In this document: piece after piece, positions 1 to 8,818 of the stretch | How positions within the stretch are numbered: the stretch's first letter is position 1 | Layout: each line of letters opens with the position of its first letter | Source: Acidobacteriota bacterium | GTDB taxonomy: Bacteria > Acidobacteriota > Polarisedimenticolia > J045 | Assembly: GCA_017994815.1 (NCBI GenBank) | Contig: JAGOJY010000001.1 | Span: 124,001 to 188,000 of the forward strand | Direction: 5' to 3' | Length of the DNA stretch: 64,000 nucleotides | Translations under genes and position numbers: made by a program | Notes under the pieces: generated by a model | Told to the model about the DNA's origin: nothing | Database searches by the model: none | Seen by the model: the letters and a program-made list of their open reading frames with translations, nothing else

Positions 1-992
1 GTGCGCACGCCGGGGGCGGGGAGGAACGCCGTCGCCATGCGGCTGCCGAGCGTGATGGTACCGGTCTTGTCCAGCAGGATCGTGTCCACGTCGCCCGCCG
101 CCTCGACCGCGCGGCCGCTCAGCGGGATCACGTTGTGCCGGATCAGGCGGTCCATGCCGGCGATGCCGATCGCCGACAGCAGCCCGCCGATCGTGGTCGG
201 GATCAGGCAGATGAGCAGCGCGACCACGACCGTCATGGACAAGCGCAGCCCGGAGTAGAGCCCGAACGGCACCAGCGTGACGCAGGCGATCAGGAAGATG
301 ATCGTCATCCCGGCCAGCAGCACGTTGAGTGCGATCTCGTTCGGCGTCTTCTGGCGCCGGGCGTTCTCGACCAGGCCGATGATGCGGTCCAGGAACGATT
401 CGCCCGGGTTAACGCCGATCCGGACAACGATGCGGTCGGACAGGACCTTGGTCCCGCCGGTCACCGCCGAGCGGTCGCCGCCGCTCTCGCGAATCACCGG
501 CGCGGATTCGCCGGTGATCGCCGACTCGTCCACCGAGGCGATCCCCTCGATGACCTCGCCGTCGCCGGGGATGACCTCGCCGGCGTCGACGACGACGACG
601 TCCCCCGCGCGCAGCTCCGACGCGGCGACGCGCTGCTCGCGGGTGCCGGTCCGCTTGCGCGCGACGGTTTCCTTGCGGAGCGTGCGCAGGGCGGCGGCCT
701 GCGCCCGGCCGCGGCCCTCGGCCAGCGCCTCGGCGAAGTTGGCGAACAGTACGGTGAACCACAGCGACAACGCGACCAGCGCCGTGAACCACGGAGGCTG
801 CGCACCGGCGGCCGGCGCGATTAAGTCGCGCAGCCAGACCAGCGTGGTCAGCAGGCTGCCGGCCTCGACCACCAGCAGCACCGGGTTGCGCGCCATGCGG
901 CGCGGATCCAGTTTCCGCGCGCTGTCGGCGAGGGCCCGCAGCATCACCGCCCGGTCCCAGGCGGAGATCGCGCGGATGGAGGACTCGGCCAT
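1..992 (-). CDS. kdpB: Potassium-transporting ATPase ATP-binding subunit KdpB (C-terminus beyond window)
   Basis: P-type ATPase catalytic subunit of the KdpFABC high-affinity K+ uptake pump in the inner membrane. About 330 N-terminal codons are visible; the gene runs off the left edge. The ATG at 992 shares one base with the kdpA stop (TGATG), so the two are translationally coupled. Visible parts: two N-terminal membrane segments, an actuator domain with the TGES-type loop (ITGES), further membrane helices with the family's [11 protein letters not shown] stretch, and the phosphorylation motif DKTGT with Asp308, almost the same position as Asp307 in E. coli. kdpC and any kdpDE sensor genes would lie to the left, outside the window. 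Confidence is very high from the motif and from kdpA next door. Confidence 0.97.
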   Translation of the reverse strand, partial: MAESSIRAISAWDRAVMLRALADSARKLDPRRMARNPVLLVVEAGSLLTTLVWLRDLIAPAAGAQPPWFTALVALSLWFTVLFANFAEALAEGRGRAQAAALRTLRKETVARKRTGTREQRVAASELRAGDVVVVDAGEVIPGDGEVIEGIASVDESAITGESAPVIRESGGDRSAVTGGTKVLSDRIVVRIGVNPGESFLDRIIGLVENARRQKTPNEIALNVLLAGMTIIFLIACVTLVPFGLYSGLRLSMTVVVALLICLIPTTIGGLLSAIGIAGMDRLIRHNVIPLSGRAVEAAGDVDTILLDKTGTITLGSRMATAFLPAPGVR

Positions 993-2710
993 CAGAAGAC
1001 CTTTCCCGCGCGCATCGCGAAGTGCTCGACGAGCGGTCCGAGGCTGAGCACGGGGAAGAACGTCAGCGCCCCCACGATCACGATCACGCCGACCAAGAGC
1101 GCGCAGAACAGCGGGCCGTCAGTGGGGAGGGTACCGGGGCCGGGCGGCACCCGCTTCTTGCCGGCCAACAGGCCCGCGAGCGCCAGCGAGGGCACGATCA
1201 TCAGGAAGCGGCCCGCCAGCATGGCCAGGCCGATGCTCACGTTGTACCAGGGGGTATTCGCGTTCAGTCCGCTGAACGCCGAACCGTTGTTGCCGGCCGC
1301 GCTCGTGTAGGCGTACAGGATCTCGGACAGGCCGTGCGGGCCGGCGTTGCCCAGCGACGACAGCCCGTAGGGGGCGACGGCCGACCAGGCGCTGAACGCG
1401 AGGACCACCAGCGGGAAAATCAGAACGTAGATCATCGCGAGCTTCACTTCGCGGGTCTCGATCTTCTTTCCGAGGTACTCGGGGGTTCGGCCGACCATCA
1501 GCCCGGCAATGAACACCGACAGGAGCGCCATCACCAGCATGCCGTAAAGCCCCGCGCCCACCCCGCCGAAGACGACCTCGCCGAGCTGGATGTCGAACAG
1601 CGGCACCAGCCCGCCGAGAGGCGTGAAGCTGTCGTGCATCGCGTTGACGGCCCCGCACGAGGCATCGGTGGTGACGGTCGCGTACAGGGCCGAGTTGGCG
1701 ATCCCGAACCGTGTTTCCTTGCCCTCCATGTTGCCGGGTCCGGGGTCCACGCAGACCGCTTGCACGACCGGGTTGCCCGCCGCCTCCGCCCAGTACGCCG
1801 CGGCCGCTCCCGCCAGGAACAGGAACGCCATCGCCCCGAACAGGGCCCAGCCCTGGCGCTGGTTCCGCGCCATGCGCCCGAAGGTGTAGGTCAGGCCGGC
1901 GGGGATCAGGAAGATCAGGAGCATCGAGAAGAAGTTCGACAGCGCGTTCGGGTTCTCGAACGGGTGCGCGGCGTTGGCGTTGAAGAACCCTCCGCCGTTC
2001 GTGCCGAGCTGCTTGATCGCCTCCTGCGAGGCGACCGGACCCATCGCGATGAGCTGCCGGTCTCCCTCGAGCGTCGTGACCTCGCGGTACGGCGCGAGGT
2101 TCTGGATCACCCCCTGCGAAACGAAGAACAGCGCGAAAACCACCGCGAGCGGCAGGAGGACGTAGACCGTCGCGCGGGTGATATCGACCCAGATGTTGCC
2201 GATCGTACCGCTCGCGGAGCCTGCGCCAGGGCGCGTGATCCCGCGAGCCAGCGCGAGCGCCACGCCGATCCCGGCCGCCGCCGAGGTGAAGTTCTGCCAT
2301 GCCAGCCCGGCCATCTGGCCGAGGTAGCTCATCGTCGATTCGCCGGCGTACGCCTGCCAGTTCGTGTTGGTCGTGAAGCTGGCGGCGGTGTTGAACGCGG
2401 AGGTCGGCTCGACAGGTCCCAGCCCCTGCGGGTTCAACGGCAAAAACTGCTGCAGCCGCTGGATCGCGTACGTGACGAGCAGCGAGAATGCCGAAAACGC
2501 CAAAAGGCAGAAAGCGTACCGCTGCCACGACTGCTCGCGTACGTCGGCGCGGCAGGCGCGGAGCACCAGTTGCTCGAGCCAGCCGAGGGGCCGGCGCAGA
2601 ACGTGGTTCTCGCCCTCGAGCACTTGGTGCAGGAAGATCCCCATCGGCGGCGTCACGCACACGATCGCGAGGAAGAAGAACAGGATCTGCATCCAGCCGT
2701 TGGTCGTCAC
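992..2710 (-). CDS. kdpA: Potassium-transporting ATPase potassium-binding subunit KdpA
   Basis: Channel-like K+-selecting subunit of KdpFABC in the inner membrane. The 572-residue product has the usual family length and about ten hydrophobic helices. Selectivity-filter-type segments are visible at TTNTNW (about 113-118) and [19 protein letters not shown] (starting about 236), both hallmarks of KdpA. The GTG start at 2710 lies one base after the kdpF stop, and the stop overlaps the kdpB start, so F-A-B form one coupled unit. The family is normally induced by K+ limitation or osmotic upshift through KdpDE; no such regulator is in the window. Confidence 0.98.
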   Translation of the reverse strand: MTTNGWMQILFFFLAIVCVTPPMGIFLHQVLEGENHVLRRPLGWLEQLVLRACRADVREQSWQRYAFCLLAFSAFSLLVTYAIQRLQQFLPLNPQGLGPVEPTSAFNTAASFTTNTNWQAYAGESTMSYLGQMAGLAWQNFTSAAAGIGVALALARGITRPGAGSASGTIGNIWVDITRATVYVLLPLAVVFALFFVSQGVIQNLAPYREVTTLEGDRQLIAMGPVASQEAIKQLGTNGGGFFNANAAHPFENPNALSNFFSMLLIFLIPAGLTYTFGRMARNQRQGWALFGAMAFLFLAGAAAAYWAEAAGNPVVQAVCVDPGPGNMEGKETRFGIANSALYATVTTDASCGAVNAMHDSFTPLGGLVPLFDIQLGEVVFGGVGAGLYGMLVMALLSVFIAGLMVGRTPEYLGKKIETREVKLAMIYVLIFPLVVLAFSAWSAVAPYGLSSLGNAGPHGLSEILYAYTSAAGNNGSAFSGLNANTPWYNVSIGLAMLAGRFLMIVPSLALAGLLAGKKRVPPGPGTLPTDGPLFCALLVGVIVIVGALTFFPVLSLGPLVEHFAMRAGKVF

Positions 2711-2711
2711 C

Positions 2712-2798
2712 TCAGAACCGCTCCGGCCTCAGCAACGCGTACACGAGGTAGCCCAAGAGGAGCAGGGCCAGCAAGCCGCCGATCGCGTATTCGGTCAT
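2712..2798 (-). CDS. kdpF: Potassium-transporting ATPase small subunit KdpF
   Basis: A 28-residue single-helix membrane peptide beginning MTEYAIGGLL and ending LLRPERF. Sequence and size fit KdpF, the small lipid-like stabiliser of the KdpABC complex. It sits directly before kdpA, one base apart, as expected. Its ATG overlaps the TGA of the preceding 47-codon ORF (ATGA), suggesting coupled translation. It is too short for ordinary gene callers. Confidence 0.9.
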   Translation of the reverse strand: MTEYAIGGLLALLLLGYLVYALLRPERF

Positions 2799-2938
2799 CG
2801 CGGCAGCCGTGGGGCGGGGGGCGCGTTCGCGGCGCCGGCGCGCGGCAGGTTCCGGCCAGCCAGGAACATGCGGAGGACCGCGCCGGACGTGGGATCCGAC
2901 GCGCGTGGGGCGCGCACCGCCGGCGCGGGGTCGCTCAT
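2795..2938 (-). CDS. Hypothetical small protein coupled to kdpF
   Basis: A possible 47-codon ORF, MSDPAPAVRAPRAS to APPAPRLPR, rich in Pro, Ala and Arg, with no membrane helix and no family I recognise. Its ATG overlaps the stop of the upstream 33-residue ORF (ATGA), and its TGA overlaps the ATG of kdpF (ATGA). The frame therefore bridges two small membrane peptides without a gap. That favours translation, at least as a coupling device. Its composition is what random GC-rich sequence would give, so it may not encode a functional protein. An in-frame GTG/ATG extension upstream (to 3082) is possible but would overlap the 33-residue ORF entirely. Confidence 0.35.
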   Translation of the reverse strand: MSDPAPAVRAPRASDPTSGAVLRMFLAGRNLPRAGAANAPPAPRLPR

Positions 2939-3036
2939 CGGCAGACCCGCCCGCACGCGCGCACGTAGAGCCACGCCAGCGCGAAGGCGAGCAGCGCCAG
3001 CGCGAACATCAGGAGATCCTGGAGCAGAACGAGCAT
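2935..3036 (-). CDS. Small membrane peptide upstream of kdpF
   Basis: A 33-residue ORF whose product is one hydrophobic helix followed by a short basic, Cys-containing tail (WLYVRACGRVCR). Similar 25-35-residue peptides ending in a W-Y/V-A-C-type motif are often found just upstream of kdpF in other bacteria, from general recollection rather than a search. The ORF opens the coupled chain leading to kdpF-kdpA-kdpB. Function unknown; it could be a pump-associated peptide or a leader whose translation sets kdp expression. No strong Shine-Dalgarno is seen before its ATG. Confidence 0.6.
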   Translation of the reverse strand: MLVLLQDLLMFALALLAFALAWLYVRACGRVCR

Positions 3037-3468
3037 GCGGACACAGTACACGCGGGCGGGTCAATGCGACGTCAAAAGGCACTCCGCAGGCGTCAGGAGA
3101 ACATCAAGAAACCTGGGAACGGCGGTGTCAGTTGCGGAATTACGATTACCGAGGCAGTCGTCCCGGGCACTCATGGCGCTTCCGGCGCTTGCCCGAGAGC
3201 GGCTCGCGCACGCGGTTCCGGGGGCGCTGTTCGCGCCCGGAACTCAACGGGCCGCCTGCGTGCCCGGGACGCTGTGCGATTGAGACCAGGCGGGGAAAAA
3301 CCGGGGGAAGGGCGGCGGCCAGGGAGTGTGTGGTCTCGGCCCGGCCGGTGGGATGCGGCCGCGCCGGTGCGCGACGAGCGCCACGGTGGTGGGACGGAAC
3401 GGGAGTGCCGCCGTTTTCAACCCTTCCCCCATCTCCTCAGGGCCGCCTCGCGGCGGCCGTGAATGTCG
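3037..3468. promoter_or_regulatory. Gene-free kdp leader region with structured inverted repeats
   Basis: 432 bp between the kdp unit and the receiver-GGDEF gene with no convincing ORF. It must hold the kdp promoter. On the minus strand TTGACG (3075-3070) and TGTACT (3050-3045) are a weak -35/-10 pair with a 19-bp spacer. Upstream of that is a perfect 12-bp inverted repeat, CGTCCCGGGCAC at 3159-3170 and GTGCCCGGGACG at 3260-3271. Between the arms is a second hairpin built from GTTCCGGG and CCCGGAAC (about 3213-3242). I could not match it to the c-di-AMP (ydaO) riboswitch that precedes some kdp operons. Confidence 0.35.
3441..3458 (-). terminator. Weak hairpin after the receiver-GGDEF gene
   Basis: GGCCGCC-TCGC-GGCGGCC is a perfect 7-bp stem 10 bp downstream of the stop of the receiver-GGDEF gene. 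There is no T-run after it on the minus strand, so it would be a weak intrinsic terminator of the dcw transcript at best. Confidence 0.3.
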
Positions 3469-4482
3469 TCATTTCGTTGCGCCCGTCGGGGCGTCGCACG
3501 CCGCCACGGGCGAGCACGGGGTCGAGGACTCGATGTGCGCCGCGACCACGCCGCCGCCGCCGTCCCGCTTGGCGGCGTACAGCGCCTGGTCGGCGGTCTC
3601 CAGCATCTCCTCGGCCGTCTCCATCGGGCCGCTGTCGGGCCACGTCGCGACCCCGCAGCTCAGGCGCACGCCGGCAGCGCTGCCGTTGCCGAGCCGCAGC
3701 GGCACCTCCAGCACGTGCGCGCACAGCCTTTGCGCGAAGCTCGTCGCGTCGGCGAGCCCGGTGTGCGGCAGCACGAACGCGAACTCGTCCCCGCCGTAAC
3801 GCGCGACGAGGTCGGTCGCGCGGGCCGCGGCCCGCAGCCGCTGCGCGAGCTGGGCCAGGATCCGGTCGCCGGCCGGGTGGCCGTGGCGGTCGTTGGTCGC
3901 CTTGAAGCCGTCGAGGTCCGCCATGACGACCGACAGCGGGGTCTCGTAGCGCTCGGCCCGCAGGAACTCGTCCTTCAGCCGGTCGCGCAGCGTGCGGGCG
4001 TTGGCCAGCCCGGTCAGCTCGTCGGTCTGGGCCAGCTCGGCCAGCCGTTCGTTGGCCAGCCGCAGTTCCCAGTTGGCGCGCTCGAGCTTGCGGTACAGCT
4101 CGCGCTTGCGGAGGTTGGCCCGGATCCGGGCGTCGATTTCCTGCAGGCCGAACGGCTTGACGATGTAGTCGTCGGCGCCGGCCTCGAACGCGGCGACCTT
4201 GGTGGCCTGGGTCCGCCGCGCCGAGAGCACGACCACCGGCACGTGCGCGAGGCGCGAGTCGCCGCGCATCTCGCCCAGGACGTCGAGCCCGTCGCGGTCG
4301 GGCAGCACGAGGTCGAGCAGCACCAGGTCCGGCGCGTGCTCGCGCGCCAGGGCCAGCCCGGCCTGGGCGTCCACCGCCTCGAGGATCTCGACCCCCGCGC
4401 CGTGGCACAGCGCGCGGAGGAGGCCGAGCACGTCGGTGTCGTCGTCGATGACCAGAACGCGCGTCGCGCGTCGCGCGTTCAC
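3469..4482 (-). CDS. Response regulator with GGDEF domain (diguanylate cyclase)
   Basis: A 337-residue PleD-like protein predicted to make cyclic di-GMP when its receiver is phosphorylated. Receiver domain about residues 8-120, with acidic pocket IDDD at 12-15, phospho-acceptor Asp57 and conserved Lys109 (VKPF). A short helical linker leads to a GGDEF domain (about 150-315) with an intact GGDEF at 230-234 and a product-inhibition I-site RATD at 221-224, five residues upstream as in active, feedback-controlled enzymes. The GTG start at 4482 is 2 bp after the ftsZ stop, so it is the last gene of the division cluster and probably coupled to ftsZ. No partner kinase is adjacent. The C-terminal tail of about 20 residues is not recognised. 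Confidence 0.93.
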   Translation of the reverse strand: MNARRATRVLVIDDDTDVLGLLRALCHGAGVEILEAVDAQAGLALAREHAPDLVLLDLVLPDRDGLDVLGEMRGDSRLAHVPVVVLSARRTQATKVAAFEAGADDYIVKPFGLQEIDARIRANLRKRELYRKLERANWELRLANERLAELAQTDELTGLANARTLRDRLKDEFLRAERYETPLSVVMADLDGFKATNDRHGHPAGDRILAQLAQRLRAAARATDLVARYGGDEFAFVLPHTGLADATSFAQRLCAHVLEVPLRLGNGSAAGVRLSCGVATWPDSGPMETAEEMLETADQALYAAKRDGGGGVVAAHIESSTPCSPVAACDAPTGATK

Positions 4483-4484
4483 GG

Positions 4485-5795
4485 TCAGTCCTGCATCCGG
4501 CGGATGAACGCCGGGATCTCGAAGTCGTTGCGGTCCGGGTTGAGGTGCGCCAGGCCGTCCTCCGGCAGCATCGGGTACTCCTCGATCGGCGCGGGGCGCT
4601 GGGGCGCCACGACGACCGGCGGCGGCGCAGGTGCCGGACCCTCGACCATCGGCGCCGGCGCGATCGCCTGCACCGGCGGCTGCTGCGGCACCGGCGCGGA
4701 GATCGGGACGTACGCCGCGGGCGGCTTCATGACCGGCTCGGACGGCTTCTGGAACCCGGTCGCGATCACCGTGACCTTGACCTTGCCGTTCATCTCGGGC
4801 CGCGTGACGTAGCCGAACAGGATCGTGGCCTCGGGATCGGCGGCGTCGTGGATGATCGAGGCCGCCTCGTTCACCTCGTACAGCGAGAGGTCCTCGCCGC
4901 CGGTGATGTTGAAGATCACGCCCTTGGCGCCCTCGATCGAGGTGTCCTCGAGCAGCGGCGAGCTGATCGCCTGCTGCGCGGCGGACACCGCGCGGTTCTC
5001 GCCATCGGCGATCCCCGTGCCCATCAGCGCCATCCCCATTCCCTTCATCACGGTCTTCACGTCGGCGAAGTCGCGGTTGATGTCGCCCGGGATGAGGATC
5101 AGGTCGGAGATGCCCTGCACCGCCTGCCGCAGCACGTCGTCGGCGAGCATGAACGCGGCCTGGATGCTGGTGTTGCGGTCCACGGTGTGCAGCAGCTTGT
5201 CGTTCGGGATCGTGATCACGGTGTCGACCGTCTTCTTCAGCTCGGTCAGGCCCTCCTCGGCCTGCTCGCGCCGCCGCCGGCCCTCGAACGAGAACGGCTT
5301 GGTGACCACCGCCACCACGAGCGCGCCGAGCTCGGCCGCCAGTCCCGCGATCACCGGCGCCGCGCCGGTCCCGGTGCCGCCGCCGAGGCCCGCGGTGACG
5401 AAGACCATGTCCGCGCCGGCCAGCGACTCCAAGAGCCGCTCGGTGTCCTCGAGCGCCGACTCGCGCCCGACCTCGGGCCGCGCCCCGGCCCCCAGCCCGC
5501 GCGTCAGCCGCGAGCCGACCTGGATCTTGTTCGGCGCGCGGTTGCCGGCCAGCGCCTGCGCGTCGGTGTTGACGGAGATGAACTCCACACCGCGCACGCC
5601 GGACGCGATCATGCGGTTGATGGCGTTGCCGCCGCCGCCGCCGATGCCGACGACCTTGATGATGGCGCCGGGCGGCACCTCGCGCGGGCCGTCCTCGCCG
5701 GCATAGGGATTGATGCGCCCCGTTTCCTCGATGTCGTCCAGCCGGAACCGCAGCTTGCCAGCCGGTCGCTCTTCCGTCCTGTCTTTCTCTGTCAT
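4485..5795 (-). CDS. ftsZ: Cell division protein FtsZ
   Basis: Tubulin-like GTPase that polymerises into the Z-ring and recruits the divisome. 436 residues: an unusually long, hydrophilic N-terminal extension of about 45 residues before the first beta-strand ([14 protein letters not shown]), the tubulin signature GGGTGTG at 138-144, the T7 loop with its catalytic acidic residues (INRDFADV), a Pro/Ala-rich C-terminal linker, and a C-terminal conserved peptide [12 protein letters not shown] that would bind FtsA. ftsA lies 58 bp upstream with a good GGGAGG site before the ATG. This gap contains a small GC hairpin and is the largest within the dcw cluster. The extension is real in this frame, but the true start could be a later codon. 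Confidence 0.98.
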   Translation of the reverse strand: MTEKDRTEERPAGKLRFRLDDIEETGRINPYAGEDGPREVPPGAIIKVVGIGGGGGNAINRMIASGVRGVEFISVNTDAQALAGNRAPNKIQVGSRLTRGLGAGARPEVGRESALEDTERLLESLAGADMVFVTAGLGGGTGTGAAPVIAGLAAELGALVVAVVTKPFSFEGRRRREQAEEGLTELKKTVDTVITIPNDKLLHTVDRNTSIQAAFMLADDVLRQAVQGISDLILIPGDINRDFADVKTVMKGMGMALMGTGIADGENRAVSAAQQAISSPLLEDTSIEGAKGVIFNITGGEDLSLYEVNEAASIIHDAADPEATILFGYVTRPEMNGKVKVTVIATGFQKPSEPVMKPPAAYVPISAPVPQQPPVQAIAPAPMVEGPAPAPPPVVVAPQRPAPIEEYPMLPEDGLAHLNPDRNDFEIPAFIRRMQD

Positions 5796-5853
5796 CTCGC
5801 GACCTCCCTTACCCTTGCCCGTACCAGGCCCGCACCCGGGCCGTGCCCGTTTC

Positions 5854-7101
5854 CTAGAACATCTCGCCCAGCCACCCCGAGGCCCTGCGCGCGCCGGCGC
5901 CGAGGCGGCGGAACCACCCGCGGTTGGCCTCGGCCTCCTCGGCCCTCTTGCGCCGCCCGGTCACCAGCTCCCAGCGCAACAGGCCGACGGGGGAGGCGAA
6001 GCTGGGCGCGCGGATCTCTTCCACGAGCCCGCCGATCCCGACCGGCACGCCGAGCCGGACCGGCATCTGCAGCACCTGCTCCGCGACCTCGAGCATCCCC
6101 TCGAGGTTGGCGCTGCCGCCGACGATCACGGCGCCCGAGCGGGCGCGCGCGTGCAGCCCGAACCGGTCGACGACGTTGCGGACCAGCTCGTAGATCTCCA
6201 TCACCCGCGGCGAGACCACCTGGGTCAGCAGGCTGCGCGGGACGACCCGCGGCTGGCCGCCGCCAACCGTCGGGACCTCGAGCGCGACGTCGTCGTCCTG
6301 CCCCGCCACGGCGCGCGCGTGCGCGCGCTTGAGCAGCTCGGCGTCGGGCACCGGCGTGCGCAGGCCGATCGACAGGTCGTTCGTGATCAAGTCGCCCGCG
6401 ACCGGGATCGTGCCGGTGAACCACAGCGCCCCGCGCTCGAACAGCGCGACGTCGGTCGTGCCGCCGCCGCAGTCGATCAGGAGCACGCCCTGCTCGCGCT
6501 CCTCGCGGCTGAGCACGGTCTCGGCCGACGCGAGCAGCGGGTAGACCAGCGAGGCGACTTCGATCTGCGCCTGGTTGAGCGCCGTCACGACGTGCTGCGC
6601 CGCCTGCTGCGGCACGGTCACGATGTGGAAGCTCCCCTCCAGGCGCGCGCCGCTCATCCCGACCGGGTCCTGGATCCCCTCCTGGCCGTCGAGCGTGTAC
6701 TCCTGCGGCATCACGTGCAGGATCGACTGGCCGGCGGGGATCTGGACGGCGCGCACCGTTTCGAACACGCGCTCGAGGTCGCGCCGGGTCACGACCCGGT
6801 CGCGGCTGCCGATCGTGACCACGCCGCGCGAAGTGAACGAGCGCGCCTGCGCCGCGGGGACCGTCGCCAGCGCGGTTTCGACGCGCCGTCCGCCCATCGA
6901 CTCGGCCTGCTCGACGGCGCGGCGGATGCAGGCGACCAGCGCCTCGAGGTTGACGATCACGCCCTTGCGGATCCCGTCGGTGCGCGTCGTGCCGATGCCC
7001 ACCACCTCCAGCGATTCGGGGCCGGTCACCTCCGCGATCACGCAGCAGGAGCGGTACGTGCCCAGGTCGATCGCGGCCAGAGTCTCAAGGTTCTTTGCCA
7101 T
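5854..7101 (-). CDS. ftsA: Cell division protein FtsA
   Basis: Actin-like ATPase that anchors FtsZ to the inner membrane. 415 residues from the ATG at 7101, preceded by GAGGTGA at good spacing; the open frame extends further upstream but that part is the antisense of ftsQ. Visible are the phosphate-1 motif AIDLGTYRS near the N-terminus, the SHS2 (1C) domain in the first third, phosphate-2 [15 protein letters not shown], and a C-terminal Arg/Trp-rich amphipathic stretch ([21 protein letters not shown] region) fitting the membrane-targeting helix. It starts 2 bp after ftsQ ends and precedes ftsZ, the classical order. Confidence 0.97.
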   Translation of the reverse strand: MAKNLETLAAIDLGTYRSCCVIAEVTGPESLEVVGIGTTRTDGIRKGVIVNLEALVACIRRAVEQAESMGGRRVETALATVPAAQARSFTSRGVVTIGSRDRVVTRRDLERVFETVRAVQIPAGQSILHVMPQEYTLDGQEGIQDPVGMSGARLEGSFHIVTVPQQAAQHVVTALNQAQIEVASLVYPLLASAETVLSREEREQGVLLIDCGGGTTDVALFERGALWFTGTIPVAGDLITNDLSIGLRTPVPDAELLKRAHARAVAGQDDDVALEVPTVGGGQPRVVPRSLLTQVVSPRVMEIYELVRNVVDRFGLHARARSGAVIVGGSANLEGMLEVAEQVLQMPVRLGVPVGIGGLVEEIRAPSFASPVGLLRWELVTGRRKRAEEAEANRGWFRRLGAGARRASGWLGEMF

Positions 7102-7103
7102 GC

Positions 7104-7904
7104 TCACCTCGCAACCGCGCCGTCGGCGGACGGCACGAGCGTCAGTCGGTCGGGGTACCTCAGGTCGATGGGACGGTTGGCCGCGATCTCCTTGACGCGG
7201 TCCTCGTTCTGGAAGAACTGCTCGAGATTGCGCTCCGGGCGTGCGCGGTCGAGCCACAGCACGGGCCCGGTCGCGGTCTCCCACAGCTCGATCCGGTCGC
7301 GCCGCGAGAGGTCGAGCGTGACCTCCGACAGGTCGCGCCGGGACGCGGCGAACCGCAGCGCGGCGATCGCCCGCAGCACCGACTCGTCCTCGGTGCCGAG
7401 CCGCGCGGTGGCCAGCGAGCCGGCGATCCCCACGACCAGCGGCAGGCGCTCGTCGCCCGCGAGCCGGCGGCCGACCGGGAAGATGGCGCCGCGGCCGTCG
7501 AGCAGCACCTCGGCGCCGCCGATGTGCGCGCGGGCGATCGGCACGCGCTCGACAACCGTGATCTCGATCATGTCCGGCATGCGCCGCGCCACGGCCGCGG
7601 CGCCGACGCCGGCCACGTTTTCCGCGTCGGCGCGCAGCCGGTCGAGGCCGACCAGCAGGATCGGCCGCCCGATCGCCCAGGACGTGGCGGCCGAGACGCG
7701 CGCGGGGCTCACGCGCGCGGTGCCGCGCACCTCGACGTTGCGCACGGCGAGGGCCGGCGCGAGCAGCACCGCGCGCACGCCGAGCGCGAGGCCCGCGACC
7801 GCACCGAGCGACAGCGCGGCGTACAGCGCGATCTTCCACCGCGACCGCCGCAGCGGCTTGCGGCGGCGCGCGCCGCGGCGGATCGACCCGAGGACTTCCT
7901 TCAC
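7104..7904 (-). CDS. ftsQ: Cell division protein FtsQ
   Basis: Bitopic divisome protein linking cytoplasmic and periplasmic division factors. 266 residues from a GTG that overlaps the murB stop (GTGA). Order: a very basic cytoplasmic N-terminus, one membrane helix (about 25-45), a POTRA domain beginning LAVRNVEVRGTARVS, and a beta domain with the conserved VVERVPIAR strand. Length is typical. Sequence conservation in this family is low, but position between murB and ftsA and the POTRA pattern make the call firm. Confidence 0.94.
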   Translation of the reverse strand: MKEVLGSIRRGARRRKPLRRSRWKIALYAALSLGAVAGLALGVRAVLLAPALAVRNVEVRGTARVSPARVSAATSWAIGRPILLVGLDRLRADAENVAGVGAAAVARRMPDMIEITVVERVPIARAHIGGAEVLLDGRGAIFPVGRRLAGDERLPLVVGIAGSLATARLGTEDESVLRAIAALRFAASRRDLSEVTLDLSRRDRIELWETATGPVLWLDRARPERNLEQFFQNEDRVKEIAANRPIDLRYPDRLTLVPSADGAVAR

Positions 7905-8818
7905 CGCCAGATCTCCACTTCGAGCCGCGGCGGCTGCCCGGTCTCGGCGGTCAGCCGTTGCTGCAGCATTTCGATCAGCTCCAGGACGTCGGCCGCCCGC
8001 GCGCTGCCGCGGTTGACGACGAAGTTGCCGTGCAGCGTCGAGACCTCGGCGTCGCCCACGCGCGTGCCCTTGAGGCCGAGCCGCTCGACCAGCGCGCCGA
8101 CCGACTGCTCGGGGTAGTTGGCGAACACGCAGCCCGCCGAGCGGGCCTGCACGGGCTGCGTGGCGCGGCGGCGCTCGCGGAAACTGGCGATGCGGCCGCG
8201 GATCGCGTCCGGCTCGTCCGGTTGCAGGCGCAGGCGCGCCCCGAGGACGAGCAGCCCCGCGCGCGCGGCGAAGCTGTCGCGGTAGCCGAAATCGCCGCTC
8301 TCGACCGCGCGCTCGACGACGCTGCCGTCCTCGCCCGCGACCCACGCGCTCTCGACTACCGCGCCGAACCAGGAGCGGTTCGCGCCGGCGTTCATCCGGA
8401 TCGCGCCGCCGAGCTGCGCCGGGATCCCCTCGGCGAACTCCAGCCCGGCCAGCCCGCGCTCGGCGGCCCAGCGCACGAGGCCCGGGATCGGCGTGCCGGC
8501 GGGAGCCTCGATCACGCCGGCGCCCGCCAGGCGCGCGCCCTGCGCCAGCCCTTCGGTCGCGATCACCGCCGCGCGCACGCCCTCGTCGCAGACGACGACG
8601 TTGCTGCCAGCGCCGAGGACGCGCACCGGCAGCGGGCCGCGGCGCAATTCCGCCCACAGCCGGGCCGCGTGGGTCAGCTCGCGCGGCAGGAACAGCCAGT
8701 CGGCGGGACCGCCGACGCGCATGGTGGTGTGCCGCGAGAGCGGCTCGGCGGGGCGCGCCTCCACGCCCAGCTCGGCCGCCAGCGCGGCGTAGAACTGCTG
8801 CCCGGCGGCGGCGGTCAC
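7901..8818 (-). CDS. murB: UDP-N-acetylenolpyruvoylglucosamine reductase MurB
   Basis: FAD enzyme that reduces UDP-GlcNAc-enolpyruvate to UDP-MurNAc with NADPH in the cytoplasm. 305 residues, the shorter type II size. FAD-binding motifs include TTMRVGGPAD and GAGSNVVV; the active-site region reads SAGCVFANY, with Cys where E. coli has the proton-donor Ser, a substitution common in other phyla. Tyr-Arg (FGYRDS) and the C-terminal Glu (RLEVEIWR) are also present. The GTG start overlaps the murC stop and the stop overlaps the ftsQ start, both as GTGA. Confidence 0.96.
   Translation of the reverse strand: MTAAAGQQFYAALAAELGVEARPAEPLSRHTTMRVGGPADWLFLPRELTHAARLWAELRRGPLPVRVLGAGSNVVVCDEGVRAAVIATEGLAQGARLAGAGVIEAPAGTPIPGLVRWAAERGLAGLEFAEGIPAQLGGAIRMNAGANRSWFGAVVESAWVAGEDGSVVERAVESGDFGYRDSFAARAGLLVLGARLRLQPDEPDAIRGRIASFRERRRATQPVQARSAGCVFANYPEQSVGALVERLGLKGTRVGDAEVSTLHGNFVVNRGSARAADVLELIEMLQQRLTAETGQPPRLEVEIWR

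Noticed and set aside
1022..2968. 648-residue plus-strand ORF opposite kdpA
   Set aside because: Antisense shadow of a clear kdpA; the product is low-complexity His/Arg/Glu/Ala-rich sequence without domains.
2795..3082. 95-residue version of the small ORF before kdpF
   Set aside because: The extra 48 residues overlap the 33-residue membrane peptide in another frame; the shorter form fits the ATGA overlap.
3159..3271. c-di-AMP (ydaO) riboswitch
   Set aside because: Inverted repeats are present, but I could not line up the conserved ydaO core sequences; kept only as an unclassified structure.
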